From Lineus longissimus (lineage: Eukaryota > Nemertea > Pilidiophora > Heteronemertea > Lineidae), in NCBI RefSeq assembly GCF_910592395.1, contig NC_088321.1:3846001-3910000 (forward strand): DNA of 64,000 nucleotides, read 5' to 3'. The notes under the pieces are model-generated. The model was not told the origin of the DNA. It searched no databases and worked only from the letters and a program-made list of their open reading frames with translations. Shown here in pieces: positions 31,987-42,379 of the stretch. The position numbers were made by a program, and so were the translations under genes. Position 1 is the first letter of the stretch; each line of letters begins with the position of its first letter.

Positions 31987-32883
31987 CTGCAAAAAAGATC
32001 AGAAAATATTAAAGAGTTTTTTAACACAAAACCATTTGTGACCCACTAACAGCAAAACGAGTCGCACTTCACTTCGAGCTTGACAAGTTGAGAAAGACTG
32101 GTTGTTCATTTCACTATAGTCTGCCTTTTGTGAAATCTGAGTGTATCAATTTCTTGTATTAATAATATGTCCTGGTGTCATTTTAGGCTCATCTTCTGTG
32201 CGACATGCGACCCATTTTGCAGTGATGGGTCAGGTATTGAGAATGACAAGTCTCTTGAGCCATTGTTTGCATCAATGGCAGTGACATCATTCATTCATTG
32301 CTGTGATTGTGAAAACATTATTTGAGCAATGGTTCCTAACCCTCTGTGGTACATGCCATGCATCTGGAATCCCACACATGTCATCTCATATGACATAGGC
32401 CTACTCTCTGTGACAACTGACATGCACTAAGGCATATCATGTCTATTGTCAGTAATGATGTTCTGTTGCGACTGCTGGTGCATGGGCCTACATAATAATC
32501 ATGAATGCATTATTACACTTTCAACTGGACACTTACGAGTATGACCATCAATCATAAATCATGAAGATATGGAAGGAAAGCTTGCATAAACTCAACACGC
32601 TGTCAGCGTCACTTTGTCCATCCAATAATTCAATCATGTTTCACCCAAAGGAGAAATGTCACCGTTACACACTGTATAGGCCTAAAATATACTGCAGTGC
32701 ATCACGCATGTATCCTGCTATCCATCTTCGATGCTTGTACATACACGCAGCTTGCATTGCTTACAGTAGAAATGCAGTGATCTTTTCTTGATTCGGAGCA
32801 GTTGCGTGTTTCCATGCATATTATGTGTAAACACTAGCAAATCACGTTCAAATCACGCAGCAAACATGAAAACTAAAACTTAC

Positions 32884-32990
32884 TTTCGTTTTGTAGCGCT
32901 AAACTGACTGACATCCGATCTGCACAGCTGACAGCATGCACGGGATGAACTGCGCGCGCTTAAACAAAACCGACGGGTTCACTGCGCATG
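32884..32990 (-). other. Probable 5' non-coding exon with donor, completing a split ATG
   Basis: CAAAACGAAA|GTAAGT is a consensus donor. The segment upstream is CpG-rich (GCGCGCGCAG, CCGTCGG) unlike the surrounding AT-rich DNA, as at many first exons. Its final A plus TG at 31986 forms a start codon. The transcription start is only guessed. Bases 31988-32883 hold no other feature. Confidence 0.4.
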
Positions 32991-33119
32991 TGGAGTAATG
33001 AAAGCTCCTCATCTCCCACTCAACCTCTCCCCCAGAGGAATCATGCGTGTTCCGCTGTGGAGACGAGGTAAAAAGACGATGCGTTGCAAGGAACGTAATC
33101 AGCGCCTCTAGTGTTAAGA

Positions 33120-33440
33120 TTTGGTTTCTAGCACATGGATTGGAAACTAGATTTTATAAGAAATAACCTGGTCTTTTTCAATAAACACTAGGTTTTGATG
33201 AAGACATAACATGGTTTTATTCCACAAAACCAATTTTCCTTCTACGTATTGAAGAAGCATAGGTATAATTATTTTTAAACATAGTTCTCTTGTAAAAAAA
33301 CAATTGGGTTTTGATCAAGAAAACATGGTTTTTATTATAAACCTATGCTTTTTCCATACAAACCTAGTTTCACTGAATAAATTGTGGTTTTCTTCCATAA
33401 AAGTAGGTTTTCTTCCATAAACCGCGTTTTTAAAAATTAT
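33120..33440. repeat. Low-complexity AAACC/GGTTT-rich stretch
   Basis: Repeated short words AAACCTA, GGTTTT and TTCCATAAA in both orientations, with no coding capacity. Origin unclear; possibly remnants of a small inverted element. Confidence 0.4.
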
Positions 33441-33655
33441 TAGACATACGGCTTGCCATATACGCTGTAACTATACCACCTCGATGTGTAATATCGTGAC
33501 TGCGAGGCGATGTTCCATGCTTGGCATTGGAGAAGAAAATAGCATCTCCTTTGAAATTGAAGGCCATTTGTTGGTAGGCTGCATGGTTTGCCGGTTATTT
33601 TGGCTGTTTTTTAAATTTAGAGTGTGATTGGCCTTTGTACCAGTGTAGAAGTTTA

Positions 33656-33975
33656 AAATGTCCTAGGATAAAATGTCCGGGAACAAAGGATTCTATTATG
33701 CGCTGAGCTAGTGACGGTCATTGCCTCTATAGAACCATATGCCATAATCTGTCAGAATACAATAGGCCCGGACACTTTTTCTAGGGGGGGACACTTTTTA
33801 CTTTTACACCTTAAAATGTCCTAGGATAAAATGTCCGGGAACAAAGTATTCTATTATGCGCTGAGCTAGTGACGGTCATTGCCTCTATAGAACCATATGC
33901 CATAATCTGTCAGAATACAATAGGCCCGGACACTTTTTCTAGGGGGGGGGGACACTATTACTTTTACACCGGGAG
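33656..33975. repeat. Tandem duplication of a MITE-like unit, about 158 bp
   Basis: AAAATGTCCTAGGATAAAATGTCCGGG starts both copies (about 33656 and 33813), and each ends GGCCCGGACACTTTTTCTAGGGGGGG. The start and end of the unit are imperfect inverted repeats (TGTCCGGG and CCCGGACA). A diverged relative lies at 59720-59830 (CTATTGACTGTCATGGCCTCTACAG, ATAATCCGTCAGAATA). Confidence 0.75.
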
Positions 33976-34504
33976 TGCCTGTTGATGACAGAACGTCATA
34001 TTAAAGTGAAGTTGGAAAAAGTGTTGCATTAAAAAAAATTTTCATTCTAGTGTTCTTTTGTGAGAAGCCGGCATATTCATAAATGTTTTGGCGACATCAT
34101 ACCAATTGAACGGTTGCTTTCAATTTTGCTAGTTTAGGCTGTGTATGGTAAAGTGTTAGTTGAGAGATTGGGAGAGTTGTCACAGCCTTTCTTAATGCTT
34201 ACTTGCATAACGCACCAAACCTGCTCTCGCTGGGTCTGATGTTTCGGACAAATATCACAGGATCGGCGACATCATCGGGTTTTGACGTCATAATAAGTCG
34301 GTCGGCTCTCTGACAAGAAGTGCAGATACGAAATATTCATGATTCGCCCAGAGGGGATAGAACGTGAACGTGCTTTCACGTTTTTACAAGCGCGTCCCAA
34401 ACCTTGTAGCAGAAAAATCTCAGCTTGCAGCTGATCATGAACGCTGCTGCTGCTGAGGGAAGACCCCGCGATTCTGAAAGTTAAATTTTGCGAACTTTGC
34501 AACC

Positions 34505-34790
34505 CTAGAACAATATTGGAAAGGCATAAATCCAACTTGAAAACTCAACAGCCTGATGGGGAACCATTCCAGGCATTTCTATCTGATTTGCGCAACAAAG
34601 CAAATGCATGCGATTATGTTGAACTAAAGGACCAGTTACTGCGTAACCGATGGGAAACGGGAACCACTAAAGGACAACGTCCGCAAGATTCCTTTGAGGA
34701 ACGCGAATTAGCTCTCAATGAAAAGAAACAGATTCACGAGATTTCTTAGCAGGGTGCCACATAGGACATCCAAGGAAATCATGCCACAGC
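34505..34790 (+). pseudogene. LTR-retrotransposon gag fragment
   Basis: The frame from 34516 encodes SNLKTQQPDGEPFQAFLSDL then RNKANACDYVELKDQLLRNR, the conserved block of many Ty3-type gags in which QxxGExxxxFxxxLRxLAxxCxY is followed by DQLIRDRxVxGI. The text then loses register, ends with a stop near 34748, and is followed by an A-rich stretch. No LTRs were seen. Bases 33976-34504 hold nothing else. Confidence 0.65.
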
Positions 34791-35159
34791 AAAAAGGAGG
34801 AACAGAATGATACACTTTGTGAAAAAAGGGAAACTTACATTATTTTTTTTTTTTTTATTGAAATTTTACTGTACATGTACATCCACGTATACAATAATAG
34901 TGACGACAGAAACATGTACAGAGTGGTGTTGGCACAGGAAATGTCCTATGTGAGCCAGCACCACAAAGTATAAATAAACTACAAATAAACATTTAAAAAA
35001 AATAAACAACTTCATTTTAAGCCACCAAATAGCGGTTTCTAAAATGAATTGAAGCAGAGCAATCTGATTGCAAGAAAAGGAAATCGCACCCACCAGGTCA
35101 GGATTCCTAATGTAGCAATTGTGGTTAAACCCATACGGGGAAAGATAAATCATCCAAAA

Positions 35160-37132
35160 ATGTGCAGTCCTACCAGAAAGTAAATGTCCTCAGGTTTTTA
35201 AAATATAACAGAGACAGAATAAGATAATTGAATGCGGTTTTCCACAGGCATTAGTATATTATAAGCTGCTCATGTATTCGTTGTATTTTAACCCAGCTAA
35301 TCCTGTATCTTCATTATGGAGCAGGCAATTTAAAAAAAATCCAAAGACTTTTTTATCTATCTATCTGGTTTATTCCTGTTTCGCCTATTCCTGTTTCGCC
35401 TATTCCTGTTTCGCCTACAAAATTCCTGTTTCGCCTATTCCTGATTCGCCTATTCCTGTTCCGCCTATTCCTGTTCCGCCTATTCCTTTTTCGCCTATTT
35501 CCTGTTTGGCCTATTTCCTGTTTGGCCTATTTCCTGTTTCGCCTATTCCTGTTTCGCCTACTTTCCAGTACCCCTACAATAAATCGACTCTCCCACGGGG
35601 AACCTTAGGGATGCATGTCCATTTTATGGGGAAAATGTGAGGGGACAATTGGATGATGTTAACGATGTGATGACAATTTGACTAATCAAATGCCATCAAC
35701 TTTGTTAACAAACCATGCCATGACCGTTTTGAAAGAGTCACCTTGAAAGCGGGGACAGTCCGGGACTTATTTGACCATAGGACCATAGGACCATACTGAC
35801 ACACAGTAAAAACTAATAGATTAAGTAGAGTAAAGCAGTCTTTTATTTTGTTTATTTGTTTATGAAAACTGAATTCATGAGTTTTTGATAAAAATACATA
35901 ATATTGTACATTCTCATAATTATCAAATTATCAAAATCAGCTGTAAAACCCATGTCATAACATACATGTAGGTACAGCACATATAAAGTCAAACAAGGTG
36001 GAAAATACATAGGAATAGGCGAAACAGGAATACACCATCTATCTTCGTTTATTTTCGTTCTTTTTCACAATGTATCGGTGAACTATGATGCAACTAAGCT
36101 TTTTCGCTTTCATTTGAAAATTCCTGCTAAATTATTCATTTTGAAGATTAATTTTAGCTCGCTGCAGGTAATTGTTTATGTCAGCTAGCTTGATGGTGAC
36201 CTTTGAGAACTCCCCTTATGGTCTCAGTCAGGGTATTTATGAATTCAACACAATTGATTGATGGTTCTGTTACAATGACTAGCATAATACCCGTGGCACG
36301 GGTTGTTTTAGGGTGTTGGCTAACTGTGGGGTTGGGGCAATTTGGGTGAAATGAAATGATATGTCTGTGATGTTGTCTTGATTTTGATGATTGGGACAAT
36401 CTGGGTGATATGGGTTGATTGGTCTGAGCGGTTGTGACCGGAAAATCCACTCCATTTTTACGAACTATTTCGCGAATGGAGAAGAGGCAATGACTGAAGT
36501 TACGAACTTAGTAAAACAAATGCCGCGAGCCTAGCGGGTGGCAGCACCACACGGAGGAAGTAGTTCGCCTAAGGTTTTTTCGAAACCCTCCGCACGGACT
36601 CCACTCGTTCCGGAACACTCACTTACTTGTTAATCTGCAGTGGATAGCCTGTTTTTATTGCAGTAAAGAAATGTTAATCGGGATTTTATATCATATTTTA
36701 TTTTTGCCCCGGGTATTCATAAAGGGAGCTGCGCGCTACATTGCGCCCAGTGCTTGGGTCGGGTGAGGCGGTGTTGTTATTATGTGACGTGTATCACGTG
36801 ATGAATTCCCATACGGTACTTCGAAAAATTAAGAGCGATTAACAACGTAAGGTGAAAGAGCACGACCAAAATATGACATCTGATATTGATTAATTTCACT
36901 GTATAATTGCACGACCCTTGGTCAACACGAGCTCGTTCATGAAGGATTGGGGGTCTTTATCAAAGATATTGAAAGATATTATAATTAAATTGAGATTAAG
37001 TACAACATATATATATATGACCAACTAAATATACCATACTCCCACAGGGCTGAAAACCGCATTCAAATATCTTATCTTATCTCTGTGATATTTTTTAAAA
37101 AGGTGGACATTTTCTATCTGGTAGGACTGTAC
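35160..37132. mobile_element. Segment bounded by 80-bp inverted arms
   Basis: The arm 35164-35243 (CAGTCCTACCAGA, AAATGTCC, AAGATAATTGAATGCGGTTTTC) is the inverse of 37049-37132 (GAAAACCGCATTCAAATATC, CTGGTAGGACTG). The 1.8 kb between contains the 15-bp array, a CATAGGACCATAGGACCATA run near 35775, and no coding sequence. It could be a non-autonomous element, or two opposed copies of one repeat; a poly-T at 34841-34858 favours a retroposed family for the left arm. Confidence 0.5.
35370..35565 (+). repeat. 15-bp tandem repeat ATTCCTGTTTCGCCT
   Basis: About 12 copies with small changes (GATTCGCC, GTTCCGCC, GTTTGGCC). An inverted single copy, AATAGGCGAAACAGGAATA, lies at about 36014-36032. The frame over it encodes PVSPIPDSPIPVPPIP repeats purely as a consequence of the unit, so I do not call a gene. 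Confidence 0.85.
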
Positions 37133-37249
37133 ATAATGGAATCAATTTATATCAGTTTGCAGGCAATTCATGCGCTATAAATGCAAACAATCTCATCCTA
37201 TCTTTGTGAGGAGGACCTCACTCGCTTTTCTGATGAACTGTTCTACACC

Positions 37250-37424
37250 TACAGATGGCTGAAGAAAGAGGGGCAGCTTAAACATACACATACAGTCGAC
37301 AGGACAATCCTAATAGAAAAGTGCGACGGTACCAAGCACCGGACAAACGACGGATAGACCTCGATGCCATAATCCCTGTGCCGGCATACACAGATTCTGA
37401 TTCCCCAATTACTCCCCGTCCTTG
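37250..37424 (+). other. Short coding-like relic
   Basis: ACAGATGGCTGAAGAAAGAG is followed in one frame by a stop and then RKVRRYQAPDKRRIDLDAII and PVPAYTDSDSPITPRP. The composition looks like a real, broken N-terminal coding segment of a retroelement, but I cannot identify it. A GC-rich stretch with CGCGCGCG follows near 37630. Bases 37700-38640 and 38763-39690 hold no gene. Confidence 0.25.
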
Positions 37425-38644
37425 ATCACTGCAATCGCCCCCTCAAGGAGACACCACCGGCAGCCCGTTCCCAGCTAGGAACGAGTCCATGACTGAAAGA
37501 CCAAAGGGACAACCAAGGACAAACAAGAAGACCGTCTGAAATACCATCTCCGCCAGCACCGAGACAAAAGAAGTTTTCGCCCGAGCAGTACACCCGCATC
37601 AGCCAACCTACCCGACCCCGCCGGGCCGGGCGCGCGCGTATAATCGATACGTAGTTTCGCGCGCTTTTGGTATGAATAATGTTCTGATTCCCTAGGCCAC
37701 ACCTCTTTCATGGTATTCTCTCTACTGTGAAAACTTGTTGGTCAAAATATTACAAGTCCATTAATTGTAATACATGTACTTGTTTTTTGGGTAAAGAAGT
37801 TTGCCGCCGGGCAAAGTAATGAAGAAAGGACGAACAACACAAGTTCCGAGTGTCTTTCTTCCTACAAGTACAATAACTTCATTTCTCAATGAGCCGCCGT
37901 GTTCTCTTATTCTATGTGGATCTGTGATTGACCTCCCAGTCGTGTCTTGTTTTCACGGTGGTTCTTTTTCCAAAACGTTAAAATAGATTATCAAAAACGA
38001 TTAATTCCCAATGGATTTTATCACTTAGACTCATTCGAAGGAGGCCTTGCAATCATGATCAGTGTTCAGTGGGGGGTTTGCTTTTCATCATATCACTGTG
38101 CATGCAGTACGCAGTGTTTTATTTCTAGGACCTCGAAAGAAGGAATGTTAACCCGGGTTTACTTTTTTTTCTCATCCCAAGACATTTATGTAAGTGGTGT
38201 CATCAATGCAACACGCACAATACAAGCTCTGCCTGGTCTACTATATAACCACCCAAAAATTTAAAATTTGAATATGTTTTATCATAGAGCTTCCTGCTTT
38301 TTTCCCCTTAAATTGTGGTTTTAAGCTATTGCATAGGTAGCCAAATGTCTTGATCACACGTACAGTGTACTGGTTATGCTCATGTTGACCGCATATACCG
38401 GTGGGCAGAAAATGCATGCTGATTTCGGTCTGCAGACCGGGGATTTTCTGAAGGCTCAATAGAATTTAGGTTCGTATCTTAAGGGACCACCTCAGCAGCT
38501 GTTTTGTGGTTTGAAGGGAACTAATTGCCAATGGTTATACAACATTATAAACAACATGACTAGCCACTAAATATAAATAGCATTGATAAGGGGATCGCTC
38601 CAAACTATACTGTTAGAACATTGTATTGCATCTTGACACACCAT

Positions 38645-38762
38645 GGGTGATATGAATAAAGAATAGCAAATGCTTTTATCTAAAACTCCATGTACATTTA
38701 CACTAGGCCTTTCTGTACAAAATTGAAGTAAAAGCATTTGCTAGTCTTTATTCATATCACCC
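38645..38762. mobile_element. 118-bp foldback MITE
   Basis: GGGTGATATGAATAAAGA and TAGCAAATGCTTTTA at the left mirror TAAAAGCATTTGCTA and TCTTTATTCATATCACCC at the right, making an almost complete hairpin. A second copy, missing its 3' terminus, is at 44788-44869. No clear target duplication. Confidence 0.8.
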
Positions 38763-40089
38763 AATGTCCCGATATTGAAAGTAATAAAACTACAGACTAA
38801 CTGTCAAAACGATGGGATCATTAGAATTTTAGGGAGTATTAGAAATTATAAGACAAATACTGTAGTGTCATTTTAGATCGCCCGGTCGTTATCATCCTCG
38901 AAAATACAGAGTGAGTCTATTCACACCTGCAAATGACTATCTGAGATGATCCACACGTAATTGTGACTATCATTGTGAGAATACTGATTAACATAGTGGG
39001 CACAAAGCAACTGTTAAGATAGTCCCTTAGAGCCCTAACATTTATAAACGCAATTATATTGACTCTCTTGAAAAAAAATCCTCTGCTTGAAGACCGAGAT
39101 CAGCATGCATTTTCTGCCCACCGTCGCATATGCCTTTCTTGTAAACTGTATAAAATTTACTGCAATGACTCTTATGATAGTACGTACATGTACCAATTCT
39201 AAGAAATTGGCATCCAACTAGCGAATATTCTATTATGCTGTCACCAACAATACTCGTCTGCGAAATTAGTCATGTTAGTATGATGTGTCTGCGCAATTAG
39301 ACGAATCAATACCATTCCACATCATTTCTAAAGATACCAACACCCTTGTCTCATATGATCGATAGAACACAGAATATAATATTTCCTATTGTGTTTACCT
39401 ATATTTTGAAAAATGATTCTCTTCCAACTCACTTCCCATTTAAGATGAAATGTTTTCATAAAGACACCCATGCATACGGCCAATTCAACGTGGTTATGTT
39501 CACAATGCAACAACATGTCATTTATACCACAATTAGTGTTACCATGAATCGTGGCACAGTCTCTGAACGATTCTTTTTCCTCAAAATGTATCATCATCTA
39601 TCTCTGTGAAACCTCATCCAAAACGGAAAATATTAATTCTTCTTCTTGCAAAACTCACCACAACTTTACACACTGACCGTCATTCAACCCTTAGCTTTCA
39701 TTACAATCAATTTCACTACTCATCCCCCACTACGTAAACAATCCATTTCACCAAACCGACATGATCGATTAGTCACGACCTGCCAACCGACTTATATCAT
39801 TTAAGATCATGCTCCGACCTCTCTCTTCTATTTCTTTGTATCCGTTCTATTTCGTACCACACCAACCACTCACATGCACCGGAGCTAAACCGACAAACAT
39901 CTTTCCAACGACTTCAATATCCTACACCAATTATCACTCATCAAACCCCAATGATAAAAACTAAAAACTCACTCAATAGCTGACCTCCTGTTCACGCTCA
40001 CGTTTTTACAATTTCTCCTTTGATCATTTTTCCAAAATGTCCATTGCGTTGAACTAGCAGACAACCAGACTACTCACAAACGGAATTCC

Positions 40090-42350
40090 TCGCGAATGTA
40101 ACTGCAGGCTATGCCAATACAAACGCATCTCCACTACTAATCGACCTTGCCAAACTTATACTCCTTTCTGGCGACATCGAACTAAACACCGGTGTAAAAG
40201 AAATGCAAGTCCCCCCGGATTCAAAGTGCGGTCCTTTTGTTAAAGTGAATAACGTCGCCGAGTTCATTTGTTGAAGATTATGTAGCTAACCCTAACCAAA
40301 CCATTAACCACATTCATTGACAATACACAGCTATTGTACGGGGTCCTGCACTCCTAGGACGTCCATTCCTTTTACACCGGCCCCAAGCTTTTCTCAATCA
40401 ACATAAACAACCTACGAAGCAAAATTGACAACCTTTCCGCGGAACTGCCACCTGACATCGATATACTTTGTATAACGGCAACCCAATTTGTCAACACAAA
40501 ACAACTCACCAAACCTCCCACAGCGTATCCCTAATTGACCCAATAATCATGATATTGTAGGACAACCGGACGTTTACTCGGAGGTAAAGGTCCTTCCCCA
40601 GGGATAATAAGCAACAATTGTCCCACCGAAGTTATCATATATTGAAAACAATTCCCAAAATTCGCAGTCAAATGACCAATCTGGCAATACAGCAGAGCAA
40701 ACTGGAACGACCTGAGACACAAATTGTCCACATTGACTGGCACGACCAGCTAAACACAGCCAACCTCAAACACAGTGGTAAAAGACTCCGATCACATCCA
40801 TCCTACTAGAAACTAGCAAAGGGCACCCCCCCCCCCCTCAAACGGATCACATTTTCCTCAAACGACGAAAATTGGATCACGGCGGAAATCAAACTCGAAA
40901 GAGCTAAAAGAAACAAGCTTTTTGGGGAATACAGAAGAAATCGGAGCTCATAACTCGAACACCTTCAAAAAACAGCAAAACCATATCACATCATTAATCT
41001 AAAAGGCGAAGCACCCACCTATCATCAGTAACTGGCAAATTGAAGAATGGTAAGAACGACAAGGATTGGTGGAAACTAGACAGAAGTGTCTGCGGTTCAG
41101 GTATATAAGGGAAGCAAAAATCCATCCCTGAACGTCAACCGCTCTTCCATTAACGACCCTACAGCCAAAGCCAACATCCTAAACACATTTTGTCCATATC
41201 CGTAACGTCAACGAATTGAATATACACCTCCCTAACCTTATTATGCCATTCAAGCGGTCCCTACAGATGAAAACAAATTCCAAGATCCATCGAAAAAAGC
41301 AAATATTATCCCGGTATTCAAGAAAGCCGACGGGCGCGACAAAATCTAAAGTATAGATCAATATCTCTTCTCGATCTCAGCGTCGTCGGAAAACTATTTA
41401 GAAAATAGTCCACAACCATGTATACAATCACATCCGCTCCATCTCAAAGAACAAATCAAAGTTCCTTGCAAATCACTCTGCAGCTCCTTGAAATCGAACA
41501 CCAAATCCTGTTTTGCGATATAGCCAAGGCTTTTGACAAAACTTCTCGTGAGGGAATCGTGTCGAAACTTCACCAATATAGCATTCGGTGAAAATTCTCA
41601 TCCTGGTTTACAAGCTACCTCCAAAACAGACAGCAAAGGGTAGTAATTGATGTGATAGCATCCGAGTGGCTACAAGTCAACGCCGGTTGCATTCCTCAGC
41701 CCCCTCATGTTCCTGGTATAAGTAACTGATGTTTCGGAAGACACAAATGGTAGAACGAGACTTTTTGCCGACGTCACATCTGACAGATCTATACCAGGGT
41801 GCACACCAGAAATACAAAAGGACATAAACTATTCGCATTGGGGGTATACCAAATGGGCTATAACATACAATGCGATGAATACAGTATATACATGGTGATG
41901 ATCAGACGAATCATACCCTCGGTAATCCACTGTCACCTCGAGAACGTCGAAATAAAAAAGTTCTTACCCATGAACATCTCAGATAGACTTTCATTAACAA
42001 AGGAACCTCAGACTATTCAGTCTATCGTGTCGACAGCAAACGCAGATATGGATATACTCCAAAACATCAAATACAAAACACATACACAAACAAACCCTAT
42101 ACAAGACATTCATAAGAAGTTGGCAGAATATTCCACCGCGCGCCTTCCGATGTTCTACAATATCTTGACGGGGCTGGCTCAAACATATCTCAAGGATCTC
42201 ATATCAGAATTTACCGCCAATTAGACAACATCATAACACGCGTACACCGACAAAAATTAACATAATTTACTTGCCGGACAAACAGCCTATATACAAGTTA
42301 TTTCCCATTTACAATTCGCAACTGGAATGCTCTTGATTTTTCAAAGTGCC
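40090..42350 (+). pseudogene. CR1/L2-like non-LTR retrotransposon (LINE), degenerate
   Basis: Pieces in family order but in shifting frames: LAKLILLSGDIELNTG (40149-40193), then an endonuclease start SINI-NLRSKIDNLSAEL to DIDILC (about 40391-40490), then RT blocks near 41350-41385 (RSISLLDLS-VGKLF), FCDIAKAFDK (41511-41540), SYLQNRQQRVVID (about 41608-41655), and LFADV (41761-41775) where the catalytic box normally reads FADD. The 3' end has PMFYNILTGLAQTYLKDLI (42146-42202) and YFPFTIRNWNALD (about 42299-42337), the common LINE C-terminus. Such elements copy RNA by target-primed reverse transcription. Many stops and a lost catalytic Asp show it is dead. C-rich DNA at 39690-40090 may be its 5' region. 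Confidence 0.75.
40149..40193 (+). other. Decayed 2A-like motif at LINE 5' end
   Basis: The residues LLSGDIELNTG align with the 2A ribosome-skipping consensus D-V/I-E-x-N-P-G-P, with Thr in place of the first Pro. 2A-like sequences at the N-terminus of CR1/L2-type LINE proteins are known from several marine invertebrates. Without the Pro the motif should not function. Confidence 0.55.
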
Positions 42351-42379
42351 AGGTATTGAATCAACCTCATTCTGTCCAA

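Larger units (their letters stand above)
20241..32990 (-). pseudogene. Multi-exon HECT-type E3 ubiquitin ligase-like locus, degenerate
   Basis: Minus-strand blocks with good splice sites lie in one order: 32990-32884, 31986 onward, 31607-31521, 30707-30653, 30410 onward, 29677-29591, 27844-27779, 27382 onward, 24986-24897, 24593-24482, 24266-24112, 23458-23358 and 21105-20241. Phases agree across 24986-23358. The encoded parts are a basic N-terminus, Ser/Ala/Gln-rich repeats, acidic linkers, a ubiquitin-like segment and a HECT-like region. This suits invertebrate proteins annotated as G2/M phase-specific E3 ubiquitin ligase-like, which transfer ubiquitin through a HECT cysteine. Stops TAA-TGA in 24593-24482 and frameshifts in the HECT part argue against a working product. 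The family assignment is by eye; RNA evidence could change the exon list. Confidence 0.5.

Noticed and set aside
35272-35640. Pro-rich ORF (PIPVPP repeats)
   Set aside because: Coding appearance follows from the 15-bp unit; no start context, splice sites or flanking coding sequence.
36181-36450. 89-codon minus-strand ORF
   Set aside because: Low-complexity Ser/Gln/Pro text with no homology cue, inside the inverted-repeat-bounded segment.
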